Below are positions 19,211-28,940 of a DNA stretch of 64,000 nt, one piece after another (positions within the stretch are counted from its first letter, which is position 1; every line of letters begins with the position of its first letter). Location of the stretch: the NCBI GenBank assembly GCA_042568205.1, contig JBHPJE010000001.1, forward strand, positions 62,001 through 126,000, written 5' to 3'. Made by a program: the position numbers and the translations under genes. Below the pieces are notes generated by a model. The model did not search any database and was not told where the DNA came from. It saw only the letters and a list, made by a program, of their open reading frames with translations. The stretch is from JAUVDZ01 sp042568205 (lineage in GTDB: Bacteria > Patescibacteriota > Gracilibacteria > UBA1369 > PNNO01).

Positions 19211-20396
19211 CTTTGCTGGCCTTACTCTTGCCCACCATCTTCCTAAAAATTACAGAATCCTTTTACTTGATAAAAAGCCTTCGCTTGATAGTCCGGTCGA
19301 GACTACAGGTTTAATTACTAACCCAACAAAAGATGAATTCAATTCTTTTCGCAGTCTACATATCGAAAAGTATATTAGCAATTCTATATATGGCCTTAAT
19401 GTTGTTAATTTTCGATACACAGATGTTTTTTCGAGTAGTACTGAACATCCTTGGATCTTTTCACTAAATACAGCAGCTTTAATCAAACATTTAACCGCAA
19501 CTTTACCTTCTAACGTAACAATTAAGCTCAATGCGGTTTATGGCTCCCCAAACACATATTTTCATGATGGTAAAACACATAATTTCAAAGCGAAGTTTAT
19601 TATTGGAGCGGATGGTGCGAATTCATCTGTAGCAAAATCTAATCCAAATCTTTCTCAAAATAAAAAGCACTTAATTGGGCTTGAAAAGGTTTTTCATGGC
19701 GAGATAGATCAAAAAGCTATCTATCATTTTTGGTTTGGGGAGTTTTCGTTAGGTTATGGTGGATGGCTTTCGCCGAATGGTCCAAATCAATTTCGAGTAG
19801 GTCTTGCAAAGTATAATGATGGTAACGGATTCGAAACTTTAAACAGATTTATTGATCGACTTAAAAAAGAAGGATTTATAAGACCAGAAGGGGAGGCAAT
19901 CGAACAATTCGGATCCCACATCCCAATCGGAGGGCCTATTAAAAAGCCATATGACAAAAAAACACTCTTAATCGGAGATGCAGCAGGCTTATGTGGAGCA
20001 TTTGCAGCTGATGGTATTAAAGGAGCACTGATAAGTGCAAAAGTCGCTGCAAAACTTATCCAAAAAGGCAGCTTTCGCGGGTATTATATGGAAATCGAAA
20101 AACATAACTATCTAATGTCGTACTTTAAACGCCAAAAACTTTATAGATTCGCCTGGGATCAAATGAAAACAAATGAAAGCTTTGATTTATTATTTGATTT
20201 AGTTAAAAACGAAGATTTAGTTGATGTGTTTTGTGATAGTAAGGATAAGCATAAAAGCCTGGCAGGATCTTTGATTAAGCTAAAAAACATCCCAAAACTA
20301 GCAAAATACGGAGCTTCTATATTAAAAGGTAAGATTAATTCAATGGGTCTTGACAGCAATTCAGTTTATGATGTATGTTCGGGGCCTAATAATTAA
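19179..20396 (+). CDS. Geranylgeranyl-reductase-like FAD-dependent oxidoreductase
   Basis: 405 residues. The FAD-binding Rossmann start is DIIIVGASFAGLTLAHHL. A second dinucleotide motif FIIGADGANSSVAK (about residue 140) and the GDAAGLCGAFAADGIKGAL stretch (about 265) are characteristic of the geranylgeranyl reductase/para-hydroxybenzoate-hydroxylase group. Archaeal relatives saturate isoprenoid lipid chains; bacterial ones act on diverse polyprenyls or halogenation substrates. The start overlaps the preceding membrane gene by 32 nt, so it is the last gene of the operator-controlled operon. Substrate unknown; a lipid role is an inference. Confidence 0.8.
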   Translation: MRYDIIIVGASFAGLTLAHHLPKNYRILLLDKKPSLDSPVETTGLITNPTKDEFNSFRSLHIEKYISNSIYGLNVVNFRYTDVFSSSTEHPWIFSLNTAALIKHLTATLPSNVTIKLNAVYGSPNTYFHDGKTHNFKAKFIIGADGANSSVAKSNPNLSQNKKHLIGLEKVFHGEIDQKAIYHFWFGEFSLGYGGWLSPNGPNQFRVGLAKYNDGNGFETLNRFIDRLKKEGFIRPEGEAIEQFGSHIPIGGPIKKPYDKKTLLIGDAAGLCGAFAADGIKGALISAKVAAKLIQKGSFRGYYMEIEKHNYLMSYFKRQKLYRFAWDQMKTNESFDLLFDLVKNEDLVDVFCDSKDKHKSLAGSLIKLKNIPKLAKYGASILKGKINSMGLDSNSVYDVCSGPNN

Positions 20397-20405
20397 TTAT
20401 TTATT

Positions 20406-21167
20406 ATGTCTGATACACAAAAACAATTACCACCAGAACTCGACGCAGTTGAAGTTGATGAGCAGATACTTGCTGAAATCGAATCTGATTTGCCTCTATC
20501 ACTTAAAAAAGCAATGTTATCTTGTTTAACAAAGCAAATTGATTTTCAAGCACTTGCTATAGTTGTTATTGATCATATTAATCAAACTAGAAAAACTTCG
20601 TTAGGATTATTCTTTGATAACGAAATATATGATTTAGCAAAAGAGCTTTTGCCTCATTCAGGGAATTACCAAGCTGCACAACAACTACCTCGTCGTGCAA
20701 GAGGCATAGCGGATGATTTAAAGAATGAAGTTATGAAGCAAATAGTAGCCGGTGCTATTCAGGCGGAAGTTTTAGATAAAATCCTCAATACTTTAAGAGA
20801 AATTGAAGGTGATTTAGATGAAAATGAAATGTTTTGTAGGGATTTAAATCAAGATAAAGCAGTAAGATTATTAAGCCAGATGTTAAGAATACCAATTAGT
20901 GAAGTAGCTCAAAAGCTACCAATCTTTAATACAGGCGATGACTATGTATTTGTTGTTGATGATCCTGCAATGATTATAGAGCAGGATGAAGATGTTTTAG
21001 GAACTTCTTTTTTATCAGAACCATTTGCACTTTATGTATATGAAAAAGATAATGAAGTGAATTGGATTGCTGAAGCAGTCTTTTCACCTACTGCACCACC
21101 AAATAAAGCAAGAATTGCATGGAGAATGCAAGATGTTGATTTGGTTGATGTTCCTACATTAATCTAA
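20406..21167 (+). CDS. Hypothetical acidic protein
   Basis: 253 residues, soluble, no signal peptide and no family I recognise. It looks mostly helical in the first two thirds (SLKKAMLSCLTKQIDFQALA; GIADDLKNEVMKQIVAGAIQ) with a more beta-like C-terminus rich in Asp/Glu. It begins 9 nt after the flavoprotein gene and meets the SLH gene tail to tail with a 4-nt overlap. Codon use resembles the neighbours, so it is likely a native gene. Confidence 0.7.
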   Translation: MSDTQKQLPPELDAVEVDEQILAEIESDLPLSLKKAMLSCLTKQIDFQALAIVVIDHINQTRKTSLGLFFDNEIYDLAKELLPHSGNYQAAQQLPRRARGIADDLKNEVMKQIVAGAIQAEVLDKILNTLREIEGDLDENEMFCRDLNQDKAVRLLSQMLRIPISEVAQKLPIFNTGDDYVFVVDDPAMIIEQDEDVLGTSFLSEPFALYVYEKDNEVNWIAEAVFSPTAPPNKARIAWRMQDVDLVDVPTLI

Positions 21168-22504
21168 AACGCACTAGTCTGCCCAGTTTGAATATCTAAC
21201 ACTGTGTCAGAAGCTCTTTCGTATTTAAGTGTAATGTCGTAGGCAGCGCTGTAGAAGTAATCGATTGGACCTGTACCAACTCCGATTGTGTCTGTTTCGA
21301 TGTTTGTAAGGTCGCTGAAGAGGTCTAAAGTTGCTTGGCCTAATCCTTCTACTAAAATCTGATTTCGGGCTGTTGTTAGAACATCAGTTTCACCTGTTGA
21401 ACTTGGATTTATATATTCAACATTCTCCAAAATTTTATCAATCTGTTCTTTTAAATGATCAGTTAAATCAGACCATCCATAAGCAGTGTACATATGTAAA
21501 ACATCATCATTTGGAACAAACATATAATAATCATCATGAACCGGGCTCACAGTTAAATTAAACACTGCGTAGCTTCCAAAAGTATGTGAGCTTTTTTGAT
21601 AAGATCCAAAATCTGATTTATAAACCATTTCAAGATTATCTTTAATTTGCTGACCAGTCAGGCCATCATCATTTGAATCTAAATGGAAAGTTATACTTGC
21701 TGAATATGGATAAGGAACCTCATAAGAACTTTGATGATTTACTGTATCAGGATGCCAAAAAACAATCTGGTCTTCGTTATAAACCACACGCCAGTCAAAT
21801 GGCATTTTAGTTTTGAATCCCTGCTCAGGGAATGATTTGTCTAGCCAGTTAGTTGAAATGTCGAAAGGTTCTCCATCTTGTTTATTAACCATTTCCATTC
21901 TATACATCAACTCAACTAATTCGCCTCGAGTCACACCTCGGCCTGCATTCAAATTTCCATCACCTTGCGGCTCAATAATATTTTTATCTTTGGCATAAAG
22001 AGCATAAGGAGCAAACCAAAGTTCACCATTAACATCAGGAAAAACTAAAGTAGCATCACTCACATCTGAAATCTGAACATCATTAGTTAAAAGAATCATT
22101 TTTAATGTTTCTGCAATGTTTTGAGTTTGATGAGGTTTAAAATTCCCATCATCATAACCCACCACGATCTCGAGATTTTTTGCAGCTTTTACATATTCAT
22201 AAAACCAGTCCCCAGAATTAACATCAGGGAAAATATTTCCAACATCAGATTCATTAATTGTTTTGCCTGAGCTTAAAAGAATAATTTTAAGAGCTTCAGC
22301 ACGAGTTGCTTCCTGATCTGGTCTAAAAGTCCCATCGGAGTAGCCTTCGATAATTCCAGAGGTATGAAAATGCTCTACAGCAACATAATGTTTAGAACCT
22401 ACAGGTACATCCGGGAAACTACTTTGCACAAGCTGAGCGCTTGCAGTTCCAATGAACTGCATTAAATAGATTCCAACGACAATACCTGTTAAGGTTTTTT
22501 TCAT
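21164..22504 (-). CDS. Secreted protein with three N-terminal SLH domains
   Basis: 446 residues. Signal peptide ending around GTASAQ, then three SLH repeats (FPDVPVGSKHYVAVEHF...GIIEGYSDGTFRPDQ; FPDVNSGDWFYEYVKAA...VVGYDDGNFKPHQ; FPDVNGELWFAPYALYA) to about residue 200. The C-terminal half is a beta-rich domain with no named family visible. SLH domains bind cell-wall polymers, so this is a surface or S-layer-associated protein. It is the downstream partner of lgt in a four-gene minus-strand run, with which it overlaps by 4 nt. Confidence 0.88.
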   Translation of the reverse strand: MKKTLTGIVVGIYLMQFIGTASAQLVQSSFPDVPVGSKHYVAVEHFHTSGIIEGYSDGTFRPDQEATRAEALKIILLSSGKTINESDVGNIFPDVNSGDWFYEYVKAAKNLEIVVGYDDGNFKPHQTQNIAETLKMILLTNDVQISDVSDATLVFPDVNGELWFAPYALYAKDKNIIEPQGDGNLNAGRGVTRGELVELMYRMEMVNKQDGEPFDISTNWLDKSFPEQGFKTKMPFDWRVVYNEDQIVFWHPDTVNHQSSYEVPYPYSASITFHLDSNDDGLTGQQIKDNLEMVYKSDFGSYQKSSHTFGSYAVFNLTVSPVHDDYYMFVPNDDVLHMYTAYGWSDLTDHLKEQIDKILENVEYINPSSTGETDVLTTARNQILVEGLGQATLDLFSDLTNIETDTIGVGTGPIDYFYSAAYDITLKYERASDTVLDIQTGQTSAF

Positions 22505-23259
22505 TTACGTTTTTTAAGCTTCATAAATAATAACGGAGCAAACACTACAATTAATACAACTGAAATCCACTGAGAAAGAGTTAAGAAGAAATATCTTGGT
22601 TCAGAAAGAGTAATTAAATCAGCAGATCTGGTAAAGTCTAACACTAATCTTGCAACTGCATACCAAACTACAAATAAATAAGCCAGGATGCCTTCTTTCT
22701 TTCTAACAAAAGGTTTTACTAACTGCAAAACAATAAATAATACTAGTGCATTAATAATTAGATAAAGTGAAGGTTCGTGTCTTAAATCTCCATTAAAATA
22801 TGATCCTAAAAAGAATTTTGTTCGTGCCCCAATATGTGTTCCTGCTAAGTAATCTCCGATTCGCGCAATTGCGATTGCCATTGCTAATCCTGGAGCAATC
22901 ACATCTGCCATTTTCCAGAATTTTAATTTTTTATATCGAACATATAGCCAACTTGCTAGTCCAGCTAACAACAGCCCTCCATAAAAGTTAAGTCCGCCTT
23001 CTAGAATATTTATAATTTTAAAAGGCTCAGCTAAAAATGTTTGATAATGCTCAATGCAGTACATTAAGCGAGCTCCAACTAATCCGAAAACAAAAACAAT
23101 AATGAACAAATCAAAAAAGTTTTCAGTGTCCATCTTGCGCAATTTTGCTTCTTTAACCGCTAAAAGCAGTGCAAGCAAAAGCCCAAGTGCAACTAGTAGT
23201 CCCCAAAGTTGAATTGCAAGAGGACCAATGTTTAATGTAGTGAGTTTTACGAATTCCAT
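22501..23259 (-). CDS. lgt: Prolipoprotein diacylglyceryl transferase
   Basis: 252 residues with about seven membrane segments. It attaches diacylglycerol to the lipobox cysteine of prolipoproteins. Visible hallmarks are GARLMYCIEH, INILEGGLNFYGGLL and the signature-like ARIGDYLAGTHIG. The window holds several lipobox proteins that would be its clients (45140, 46559, 53764). It overlaps the downstream SLH gene by 4 nt and follows the DsbA-like gene by 6 nt. Confidence 0.93.
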   Translation of the reverse strand: MEFVKLTTLNIGPLAIQLWGLLVALGLLLALLLAVKEAKLRKMDTENFFDLFIIVFVFGLVGARLMYCIEHYQTFLAEPFKIINILEGGLNFYGGLLLAGLASWLYVRYKKLKFWKMADVIAPGLAMAIAIARIGDYLAGTHIGARTKFFLGSYFNGDLRHEPSLYLIINALVLFIVLQLVKPFVRKKEGILAYLFVVWYAVARLVLDFTRSADLITLSEPRYFFLTLSQWISVVLIVVFAPLLFMKLKKRK

Positions 23260-23265
23260 GGTTAT

Positions 23266-24243
23266 TTAGTTAAGAAAAGATTCAACAGTTTCTTCGAGAG
23301 TATCATATGAAACTGCTCCTCCGATATATTGATCATTAATAAAGAATGAAGGTGTCCCGTTTACACCAAATTCAAATCCTTCTGCAGTTTGTTCTTTAAC
23401 TGCATCTGAATATCTCATTTCGTCAGCACAAGTATCAAAAGCCGTTAAATCAAGCTCTGCTGCATTCGCAGCATTAGTTAAGAATTCATCAGGCTCAACT
23501 TGAGCAAGTGTGCCTTGATTATCCATAATATAATCATGGAAAGGCCAGAATTTGTCTTGTTCAGCAGCACATTCTGCAGCATTTTCTAATACAGGATCAA
23601 TTCCTCCTCGATTATATTGTTTATAAATATATTGAATTTGATTAGGATATTTTTCTAATAATTGATAAATAGGCTCTTTCATTTTTCCGCAATATGGACA
23701 TGAAAAACTACTATATTCAATTATTGTCACAGGAGCATTTGCAGGTCCTTTTGAATGTCCAGTATCTTTAGATGGTAGCTGTAAATATTTAAATGGAGTG
23801 AGTCTTAACAAATATTTGCCATTTTCTTTTTCTAAAAAGTCTTTTGCTTCATCATAAAATCCAGTTTCTTTAACATCATCATTAAATGCTATTACAGGAA
23901 CTGTTTTTAATCCAAAATCTTTTGCTGATTTTAAACCATCTTCAGTGCTGACATCAATTTCATTGATTTTAACTACCAAATCGAATTCTGTTTCGATTTC
24001 TTCAAGTTGTTCAGCAATATCTACTGGTGGATTTTCAATAGATTTATCTGTAAATACATCAACTTTTATTTCTGGAATGATTGGAAATTTACCATCATCA
24101 ATTCCGAAAACACCATTCACACCATTGTGGATTGTTGGACTTTTATCATAAGCAATTAGTCCGGCGAATACTAAGATTACAGCAAAAGTAACAATCATCC
24201 ACGGATTAATACCATTAGCTTTTTTAGATTTTTTTGCAGGCAT
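23266..24243 (-). CDS. Membrane-anchored DsbA-like thiol oxidoreductase
   Basis: 325 residues: N-terminal membrane anchor (WMIVTFAVILVFAGLIA), an extra alpha/beta domain (about 55-150) without CxxC, and a DsbA/BdbD-like domain with SSFSCPYCGKMKEP (CPYC near residue 182) and the cis-proline loop GTPSFFIN. It likely forms or shuffles disulfides in exported proteins, which would suit the cysteine-rich exported proteins encoded elsewhere in the window. The extra domain resembles a thioredoxin fold without active cysteines. It is followed closely by lgt. Confidence 0.88.
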   Translation of the reverse strand: MPAKKSKKANGINPWMIVTFAVILVFAGLIAYDKSPTIHNGVNGVFGIDDGKFPIIPEIKVDVFTDKSIENPPVDIAEQLEEIETEFDLVVKINEIDVSTEDGLKSAKDFGLKTVPVIAFNDDVKETGFYDEAKDFLEKENGKYLLRLTPFKYLQLPSKDTGHSKGPANAPVTIIEYSSFSCPYCGKMKEPIYQLLEKYPNQIQYIYKQYNRGGIDPVLENAAECAAEQDKFWPFHDYIMDNQGTLAQVEPDEFLTNAANAAELDLTAFDTCADEMRYSDAVKEQTAEGFEFGVNGTPSFFINDQYIGGAVSYDTLEETVESFLN

Positions 24244-24301
24244 ATTATAAAGAGTTTATAGATTCCTCCCTATAATATAAGAATTTGAGCTTTTGTTCAA
24301 A

Positions 24302-25639
24302 TTAATAAGCTATCTCGCCTGGAGAATACTTGTCTAAATTCTTTTTACCAATTTTATCAATCATTTCATCAATGATCTGATCAAATTTAACAATTTCCTG
24401 ACTTCCTTTTTCCATATTCCTGATTATTGCAGTTCCTTCCCTAACTTCAGTGATCCCAACAATAATTGTATAAGGCGCATTAAATTTGTCAGCTAATTTT
24501 AATTGATGCTTCATTGCTCCTTTTCCTAAAGCTCCAATTGTCTTAAGTCCAGCTTCACGCATTTCATCAATCAATTTTAAACATTTGATCTTTGCTTCTT
24601 TACCTAACTGAGCAACAAATACATGTATATCGTCTTTAGATGGAACTTTAATTTTTTCACGTTTCATATGAGCAATAATTCTCTCAATTCCTGCAGCATA
24701 TCCAACAGCAGGAGTATCTTGTCCTCCAAGTGTCTCAACTAACCCATCATATCGACCACCACCTCCAATAGCATTCTGAGCTCCTTCTTTTGCACTCCAG
24801 AATTCAAATACAGTATGGCTGTAATAATCTAATCCACGAACTAATCGCGAATTTTCAGTATATTTGATTTCCATTTCATCCAGGAATTCTTTTACATCAT
24901 CATAATATTCTTTACTTTCTTTTGATAAGTAATCGATCATTCTAGGTGCAAGTTCAGCCAAAATCATGCAGTCTTCATTTTTACAATCAAGAAGTCTTAA
25001 TGGATTTTGATCAAGTCTTTGAACGCAATGTTCGCATAAAGAACGTTCTTTACCATAATAATAATCTTTCAATGCCTGAATATATTTTTTTCGATCTTCA
25101 AGGCTGCCAATTGTATTTAATTGAATATCGAATAGAGCTTCAATTCCTAAATCTTCATTGATTTTATTTGCAAGGAAGATAATTTGTGCATCTAAAGCAG
25201 GATCCAGTTCTCCAATCATTTCAAAACCAAATTGCCAAAATTGTCTGTATCTACCTTTTTGAGGACGATCATATCTGAACATCGGATCAATGTAATAAAG
25301 CTCAACAGGTTGTGGTAATTGTTGCATCCCATGTTCAATATAGGCTCTAACTACACCTGCAGTATTTTCTGGTCGTAAAGTTAGACTTCGACCTTTTTTA
25401 TCTTTAAAAGTGTACATTTCCTTTTCAACAATATCTGTTGCTCCGCCAATTGAACGTGCAAAAACATCAGTATATTCAAAAACAGGAGTAGTAATTCTCT
25501 TAAAACCAGCTTGTCTTAATCTATGTCTTACAACTTTTTTAATAAAAGTGTGAAATTCGTGATCATGCGGGAGAATATCGTGAACACCTTTTGGAGTTTG
25601 ATAGGGAATTTGAGGCTTAAATTTCTTATCGTCATTCAT
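24302..25639 (-). CDS. hisS: Histidyl-tRNA synthetase
   Basis: 445 residues. Class II synthetase motif 2 (LRPENTAGVVRAYIEH), the HisA/HisB signatures (VRGLDYYSHTVFEFW; GGGGRYDGLV), motif 3 (AVGYAAGIERI) and a C-terminal anticodon-binding domain are all visible. It charges tRNA-His. A CxxC...C pair (CEHC, CKNEDC) lies in the insertion domain. About 60 nt separate it from the DsbA-like gene downstream, a small gap by local standards. Confidence 0.97.
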   Translation of the reverse strand: MNDDKKFKPQIPYQTPKGVHDILPHDHEFHTFIKKVVRHRLRQAGFKRITTPVFEYTDVFARSIGGATDIVEKEMYTFKDKKGRSLTLRPENTAGVVRAYIEHGMQQLPQPVELYYIDPMFRYDRPQKGRYRQFWQFGFEMIGELDPALDAQIIFLANKINEDLGIEALFDIQLNTIGSLEDRKKYIQALKDYYYGKERSLCEHCVQRLDQNPLRLLDCKNEDCMILAELAPRMIDYLSKESKEYYDDVKEFLDEMEIKYTENSRLVRGLDYYSHTVFEFWSAKEGAQNAIGGGGRYDGLVETLGGQDTPAVGYAAGIERIIAHMKREKIKVPSKDDIHVFVAQLGKEAKIKCLKLIDEMREAGLKTIGALGKGAMKHQLKLADKFNAPYTIIVGITEVREGTAIIRNMEKGSQEIVKFDQIIDEMIDKIGKKNLDKYSPGEIAY

Positions 25640-25695
25640 AAGGGTGTTTTTATAAATTAACCGTAGCTCTTATAATACCCTATTTTTTAAAATTA

Positions 25696-26712
25696 TCAAG
25701 TCTCTTTAGTGAAACTCTTTCGAATCATTCCAATACTATGCCTTGAGGCATGAGCAAGCCCAATAAGGATGAAAACTAAGTCACGTAAACGCAGGATTAA
25801 TACAAATACAAACACATTTATTCCAACACCTAAAAGTGCAAATATACCTGCATGACTACCTTCCAGCATTCCAACAGCCCCAGGAATAGGAATAATGTAA
25901 GAAATACCTGGAATTGTTGCAGATAGGAAAGATTGAAGGAAATTAAGATGAACACCCATGAATAAAGCAACTAAGTAGTGTTCAAGAACCATGAAGAACA
26001 CAGTTGCAAAAGATAAAAGCATTAAAAATATGAATTTTCCAACATTTTGTGTATAAAATGTAGCCATTTTTTCTTCTACTTTTATAATGCTTGTTTCAAA
26101 TTTCTTAATTCGCCGAATCCGATTTAATCTTAAAAGTTTAAAAATAGAACTGAAAAATCCAATATTTCTAATAGTTGCATAGTAAAACCAAAAGATCAGA
26201 GCTGCAAAAAACAAAATAAAGCCTCCAAGAACGATTTCCATTTTTCCACTAAACATAGAACCTTCAATAATAGAAACAACAACTCCACTAAAAATAAATA
26301 AAATCAGAGCTGTATATTCAAAAACTTTATCAATAACAATAGTTGATACTGCATTCTTGGTTTCAACACCCTCTTCTTTTAAAAAGAAAATTCGTACTGG
26401 CTCACCAGCTGTTTGCGCAGAAGGAGTAAGGTAATTTACTGCATAAGCCGTCATTCTGTGTAGAAAAAGTCGATAAAAAGGTACTTTCTTGCCGTTATGA
26501 TGGTGCTGAAGAATCATATCCCATCGTAAAGTGAATAAACCAAAGTTTAAAAGGGATAAAAACACTAAAATCACAAATCCCATTATCGAGAATTTGCTTA
26601 AGGATTCCCAAATTGCATCGACACCCGTCGTCACAATTATTGAGACAAAAAGGGCGATTCCGAGTATCAGAAAAAAGATGAATGCAAATGTACGTTTCAC
26701 CATAACGCTCAT
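25696..26712 (-). CDS. Flippase-like integral membrane protein (LPG synthase TM / UPF0104 family)
   Basis: 338 residues with about eight membrane helices. The conserved blocks AVNYLTPSAQTAGEPVRIFF and ATIPGISYIIPIPGAVGMLEG are typical of the UPF0104/lysylphosphatidylglycerol synthase transmembrane family. Such proteins are involved in polyprenyl-linked or lipid substrate handling in the envelope. The soluble synthase domain of MprF is absent, so aminoacyl-lipid synthesis is unlikely. The gene sits alone, between hisS and a run of small genes. Confidence 0.85.
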   Translation of the reverse strand: MSVMVKRTFAFIFFLILGIALFVSIIVTTGVDAIWESLSKFSIMGFVILVFLSLLNFGLFTLRWDMILQHHHNGKKVPFYRLFLHRMTAYAVNYLTPSAQTAGEPVRIFFLKEEGVETKNAVSTIVIDKVFEYTALILFIFSGVVVSIIEGSMFSGKMEIVLGGFILFFAALIFWFYYATIRNIGFFSSIFKLLRLNRIRRIKKFETSIIKVEEKMATFYTQNVGKFIFLMLLSFATVFFMVLEHYLVALFMGVHLNFLQSFLSATIPGISYIIPIPGAVGMLEGSHAGIFALLGVGINVFVFVLILRLRDLVFILIGLAHASRHSIGMIRKSFTKET

Positions 26713-26764
26713 AGTTTACCTAAAAACTGCGCGAATGCAAATTATTGTCTTTAAAATTGTCTTA

Positions 26765-27223
26765 TTATTCTGGTTGACTTACTTTTGCAGCTAATCCACC
26801 TACTTCATCTACTGCATCTTCAACTTCAGTCTTATCAAGTGCAGCAATTTCTAAATATAAATCTTTTGCTAATCTAAATGTTTCAGCTCGCAAATCAGAA
26901 AGATCTACACCAATTAGTACTGTTGAAGCTATTTCGAATAAAAAGTCATCAATTGCTCCTAATACTGCACGTTTTTCTCTTTCTCCACCACATTTATCAA
27001 GTTCTTTTTTTATTTTTACTGCAACTTCTTTAGAATCCATTGTTTCATTAGCTGCATATTCTGTTAATAATAATCTAGACTCTTTTGGTAAGACCACATC
27101 TAGTTCTCCATTATCTCCTAGATGAATTTCAAGTTCTGCTGGTCCATGAAGCACTTCTTCAAGCTCTTCAGGACTATCGTAAAAACTACTGTGAAATTCT
27201 TGATCTGGTTGTCCATTACTCAT
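26765..27223 (-). CDS. Hypothetical small acidic protein
   Basis: 152 residues, soluble and acidic, mainly helical (FRLAKDLYLEIAALDKTEVE; AAKVSQPE at the end). No family recognised. It is the last of three small minus-strand genes lying between tsaD and the flippase-like gene. These share a helical, acidic character but no clear sequence similarity by eye. Codon usage matches the neighbours. Confidence 0.65.
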   Translation of the reverse strand: MSNGQPDQEFHSSFYDSPEELEEVLHGPAELEIHLGDNGELDVVLPKESRLLLTEYAANETMDSKEVAVKIKKELDKCGGEREKRAVLGAIDDFLFEIASTVLIGVDLSDLRAETFRLAKDLYLEIAALDKTEVEDAVDEVGGLAAKVSQPE

Positions 27224-27280
27224 AATGTTTTTATTAATGATAGGAAGTTATTATAGTGGGATTTGGTGCGATGTCAAGAC

Positions 27281-27637
27281 TTAGTTTATTGTTTTTAATA
27301 GATCCATTAATTTTCGTCTTAGCCTTGGGCTCATGTCGTTTACATTAATTGGTGTTTTAGGTTTACTAGCTATTGCAAGCATCACTGCATTAATTAATTC
27401 TTGAGGATCTTTTTCAGTTAGTTGAACGTACTTTCTTATATATTCTTCAACTCTATCTAAAAGCATCTGTTTTTGATATCGGCTTGAGCAAAGGCTCGCG
27501 TGTAATACAATTTCATCAGCTAATGTTTCATCAGTAATTGTTCCATCGCAGAATTTGCTAATGTTGCATTTTAATTCGTGAAGAATTTCAATTTTTTGTA
27601 GCTCTGCTGTGAGTGTTTCTATTTCTCTTCTTTCCAT
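27281..27637 (-). CDS. Hypothetical small helical protein
   Basis: 118 residues, soluble, helical, with four cysteines in the first half (LKCNISKFC, ASLCSS). It overlaps the upstream small gene by 19 nt, which supports co-translation and expression. The ending MSPRLRRKLMDLLKTIN is basic. No family recognised. Confidence 0.6.
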   Translation of the reverse strand: MERREIETLTAELQKIEILHELKCNISKFCDGTITDETLADEIVLHASLCSSRYQKQMLLDRVEEYIRKYVQLTEKDPQELINAVMLAIASKPKTPINVNDMSPRLRRKLMDLLKTIN

Positions 27638-27948
27638 GATTCTAGGTAAATAAAATGAATAATTAATCTACATAATGTCATTTTTTTATTAGTAACCATA
27701 TTTGAATTAAGACCTGGATGCGTATCAAGCATTACTTCGAAAATATGATCTTCAAGAGCTTCAATAAATTCACTTATTTCGTCGAAACCTCTAACTTTTA
27801 AGATTTGTGCGATAATTTTGGCTACATACATTCCATCTGTTGTACCTAAAATATAACTAACTAATTCAGATTCAAATTCAGGTGGAACTTCTACATCATC
27901 AATGCAGCTTATTATTTCATATAGGCTTAGTTTGTCCATTGTTTCCAT
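27619..27948 (-). CDS. Hypothetical small helical protein
   Basis: 109 residues, soluble and helical (FDEISEFIEALEDHIFEVML). It begins 31 nt after tsaD in the same direction and overlaps the next small gene, so it may be read from the tsaD transcript. No family recognised; a tsaD-linked role would be speculation. Confidence 0.6.
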   Translation of the reverse strand: METMDKLSLYEIISCIDDVEVPPEFESELVSYILGTTDGMYVAKIIAQILKVRGFDEISEFIEALEDHIFEVMLDTHPGLNSNMVTNKKMTLCRLIIHFIYLESWKEEK

Positions 27949-27979
27949 AGAATAATAGAAGCGATTTTTACAGGATTCA

Positions 27980-28936
27980 TTACATTTTAAAATACCCGTA
28001 TGCAGCTACCATTGCAGCATTATCAGTACAGTATTCTATGTTAGAAGGGAATTTAATTGAACCGATTCGTTTTTCAGCTTCTTCTCTTAACAGGAGATTG
28101 GCAGAAACACCACCAGCTAAATGGATTTGTTTAGGATTGTGCTCATCTGCAGCTTTAGCGAGTTTTTTAACCAGTGTTTGAACAACAGTTTTTTGAAAGC
28201 TAGCAGCCATATCTTGAACGAATTTTTCATCAAGTTTTTTTGGATCAAAATTTTGACCATATTCTCGTTGGATTTCATATAAAACTGCTGTTTTTAAGCC
28301 AGAAAAACTAAAATCCAAACTATCGACATTGGCTATTGGAAGCGCAAAAGCTAAATCATTACCTTTTTTAGCTGTTTTTTGGATAGCTGGACCACCTGGA
28401 TATCCCAAACCTAGTATTTTCGCGACCTTATCAAAGGCTTCGCCTGCAGCATCGTCGCGACTTTCTCCCACTACTTCAAATTTGTCGTGTCCCTTCATCA
28501 AAATGAGCTCATTATGTCCGCCTGAAACAGTCAAAACAACCACTGGAAACTCAAAATCTTCAGCCTCGCGTTCACACCAATTTCCATAAATATGCGCATA
28601 AATATGATTAATTGGAATCAGCCGCTTTCCTTTAATCTCAGCCAAAGTTTTCGCTGTTACAAATCCAGTTAACAGCGCACTTACCAAACCTGGTTCGTTA
28701 ACCGCGGCTATTGCATCGATATCATCCCAAGTCACGCCAGCTGAACTAATTGCCTCTTCCACCACCGGTAAAATTTGCACAATATGCTCACGAGCAGCAA
28801 CTTCAGGAACAACTCCACCAGTCACACGGTGAATATCAATCTGCGAAGCAATCACATTAGACATAACTCGCGTACCATTTTCAACAACAGCAGCAGCAGT
28901 TTCATCACAAGATGTTTCGATTCCAAGAATTTTCAC
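27980..28936 (-). CDS. tsaD: tRNA N6-adenosine threonylcarbamoyltransferase
   Basis: 318 residues. MKILGIETSCDETAAAVV, the metal-binding NHIYAHIYG, TVSGGHNELIL, and SGLKTAVLYEIQR with LAGGVSANLLLRE are diagnostic of TsaD/Kae1. It makes the t6A modification at position 37 of ANN-decoding tRNAs. Full length. It is transcribed away from a promoter serving the small + strand gene at 29000. Confidence 0.97.
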   Translation of the reverse strand: MKILGIETSCDETAAAVVENGTRVMSNVIASQIDIHRVTGGVVPEVAAREHIVQILPVVEEAISSAGVTWDDIDAIAAVNEPGLVSALLTGFVTAKTLAEIKGKRLIPINHIYAHIYGNWCEREAEDFEFPVVVLTVSGGHNELILMKGHDKFEVVGESRDDAAGEAFDKVAKILGLGYPGGPAIQKTAKKGNDLAFALPIANVDSLDFSFSGLKTAVLYEIQREYGQNFDPKKLDEKFVQDMAASFQKTVVQTLVKKLAKAADEHNPKQIHLAGGVSANLLLREEAEKRIGSIKFPSNIEYCTDNAAMVAAYGYFKM

Positions 28937-28940
28937 TTTA

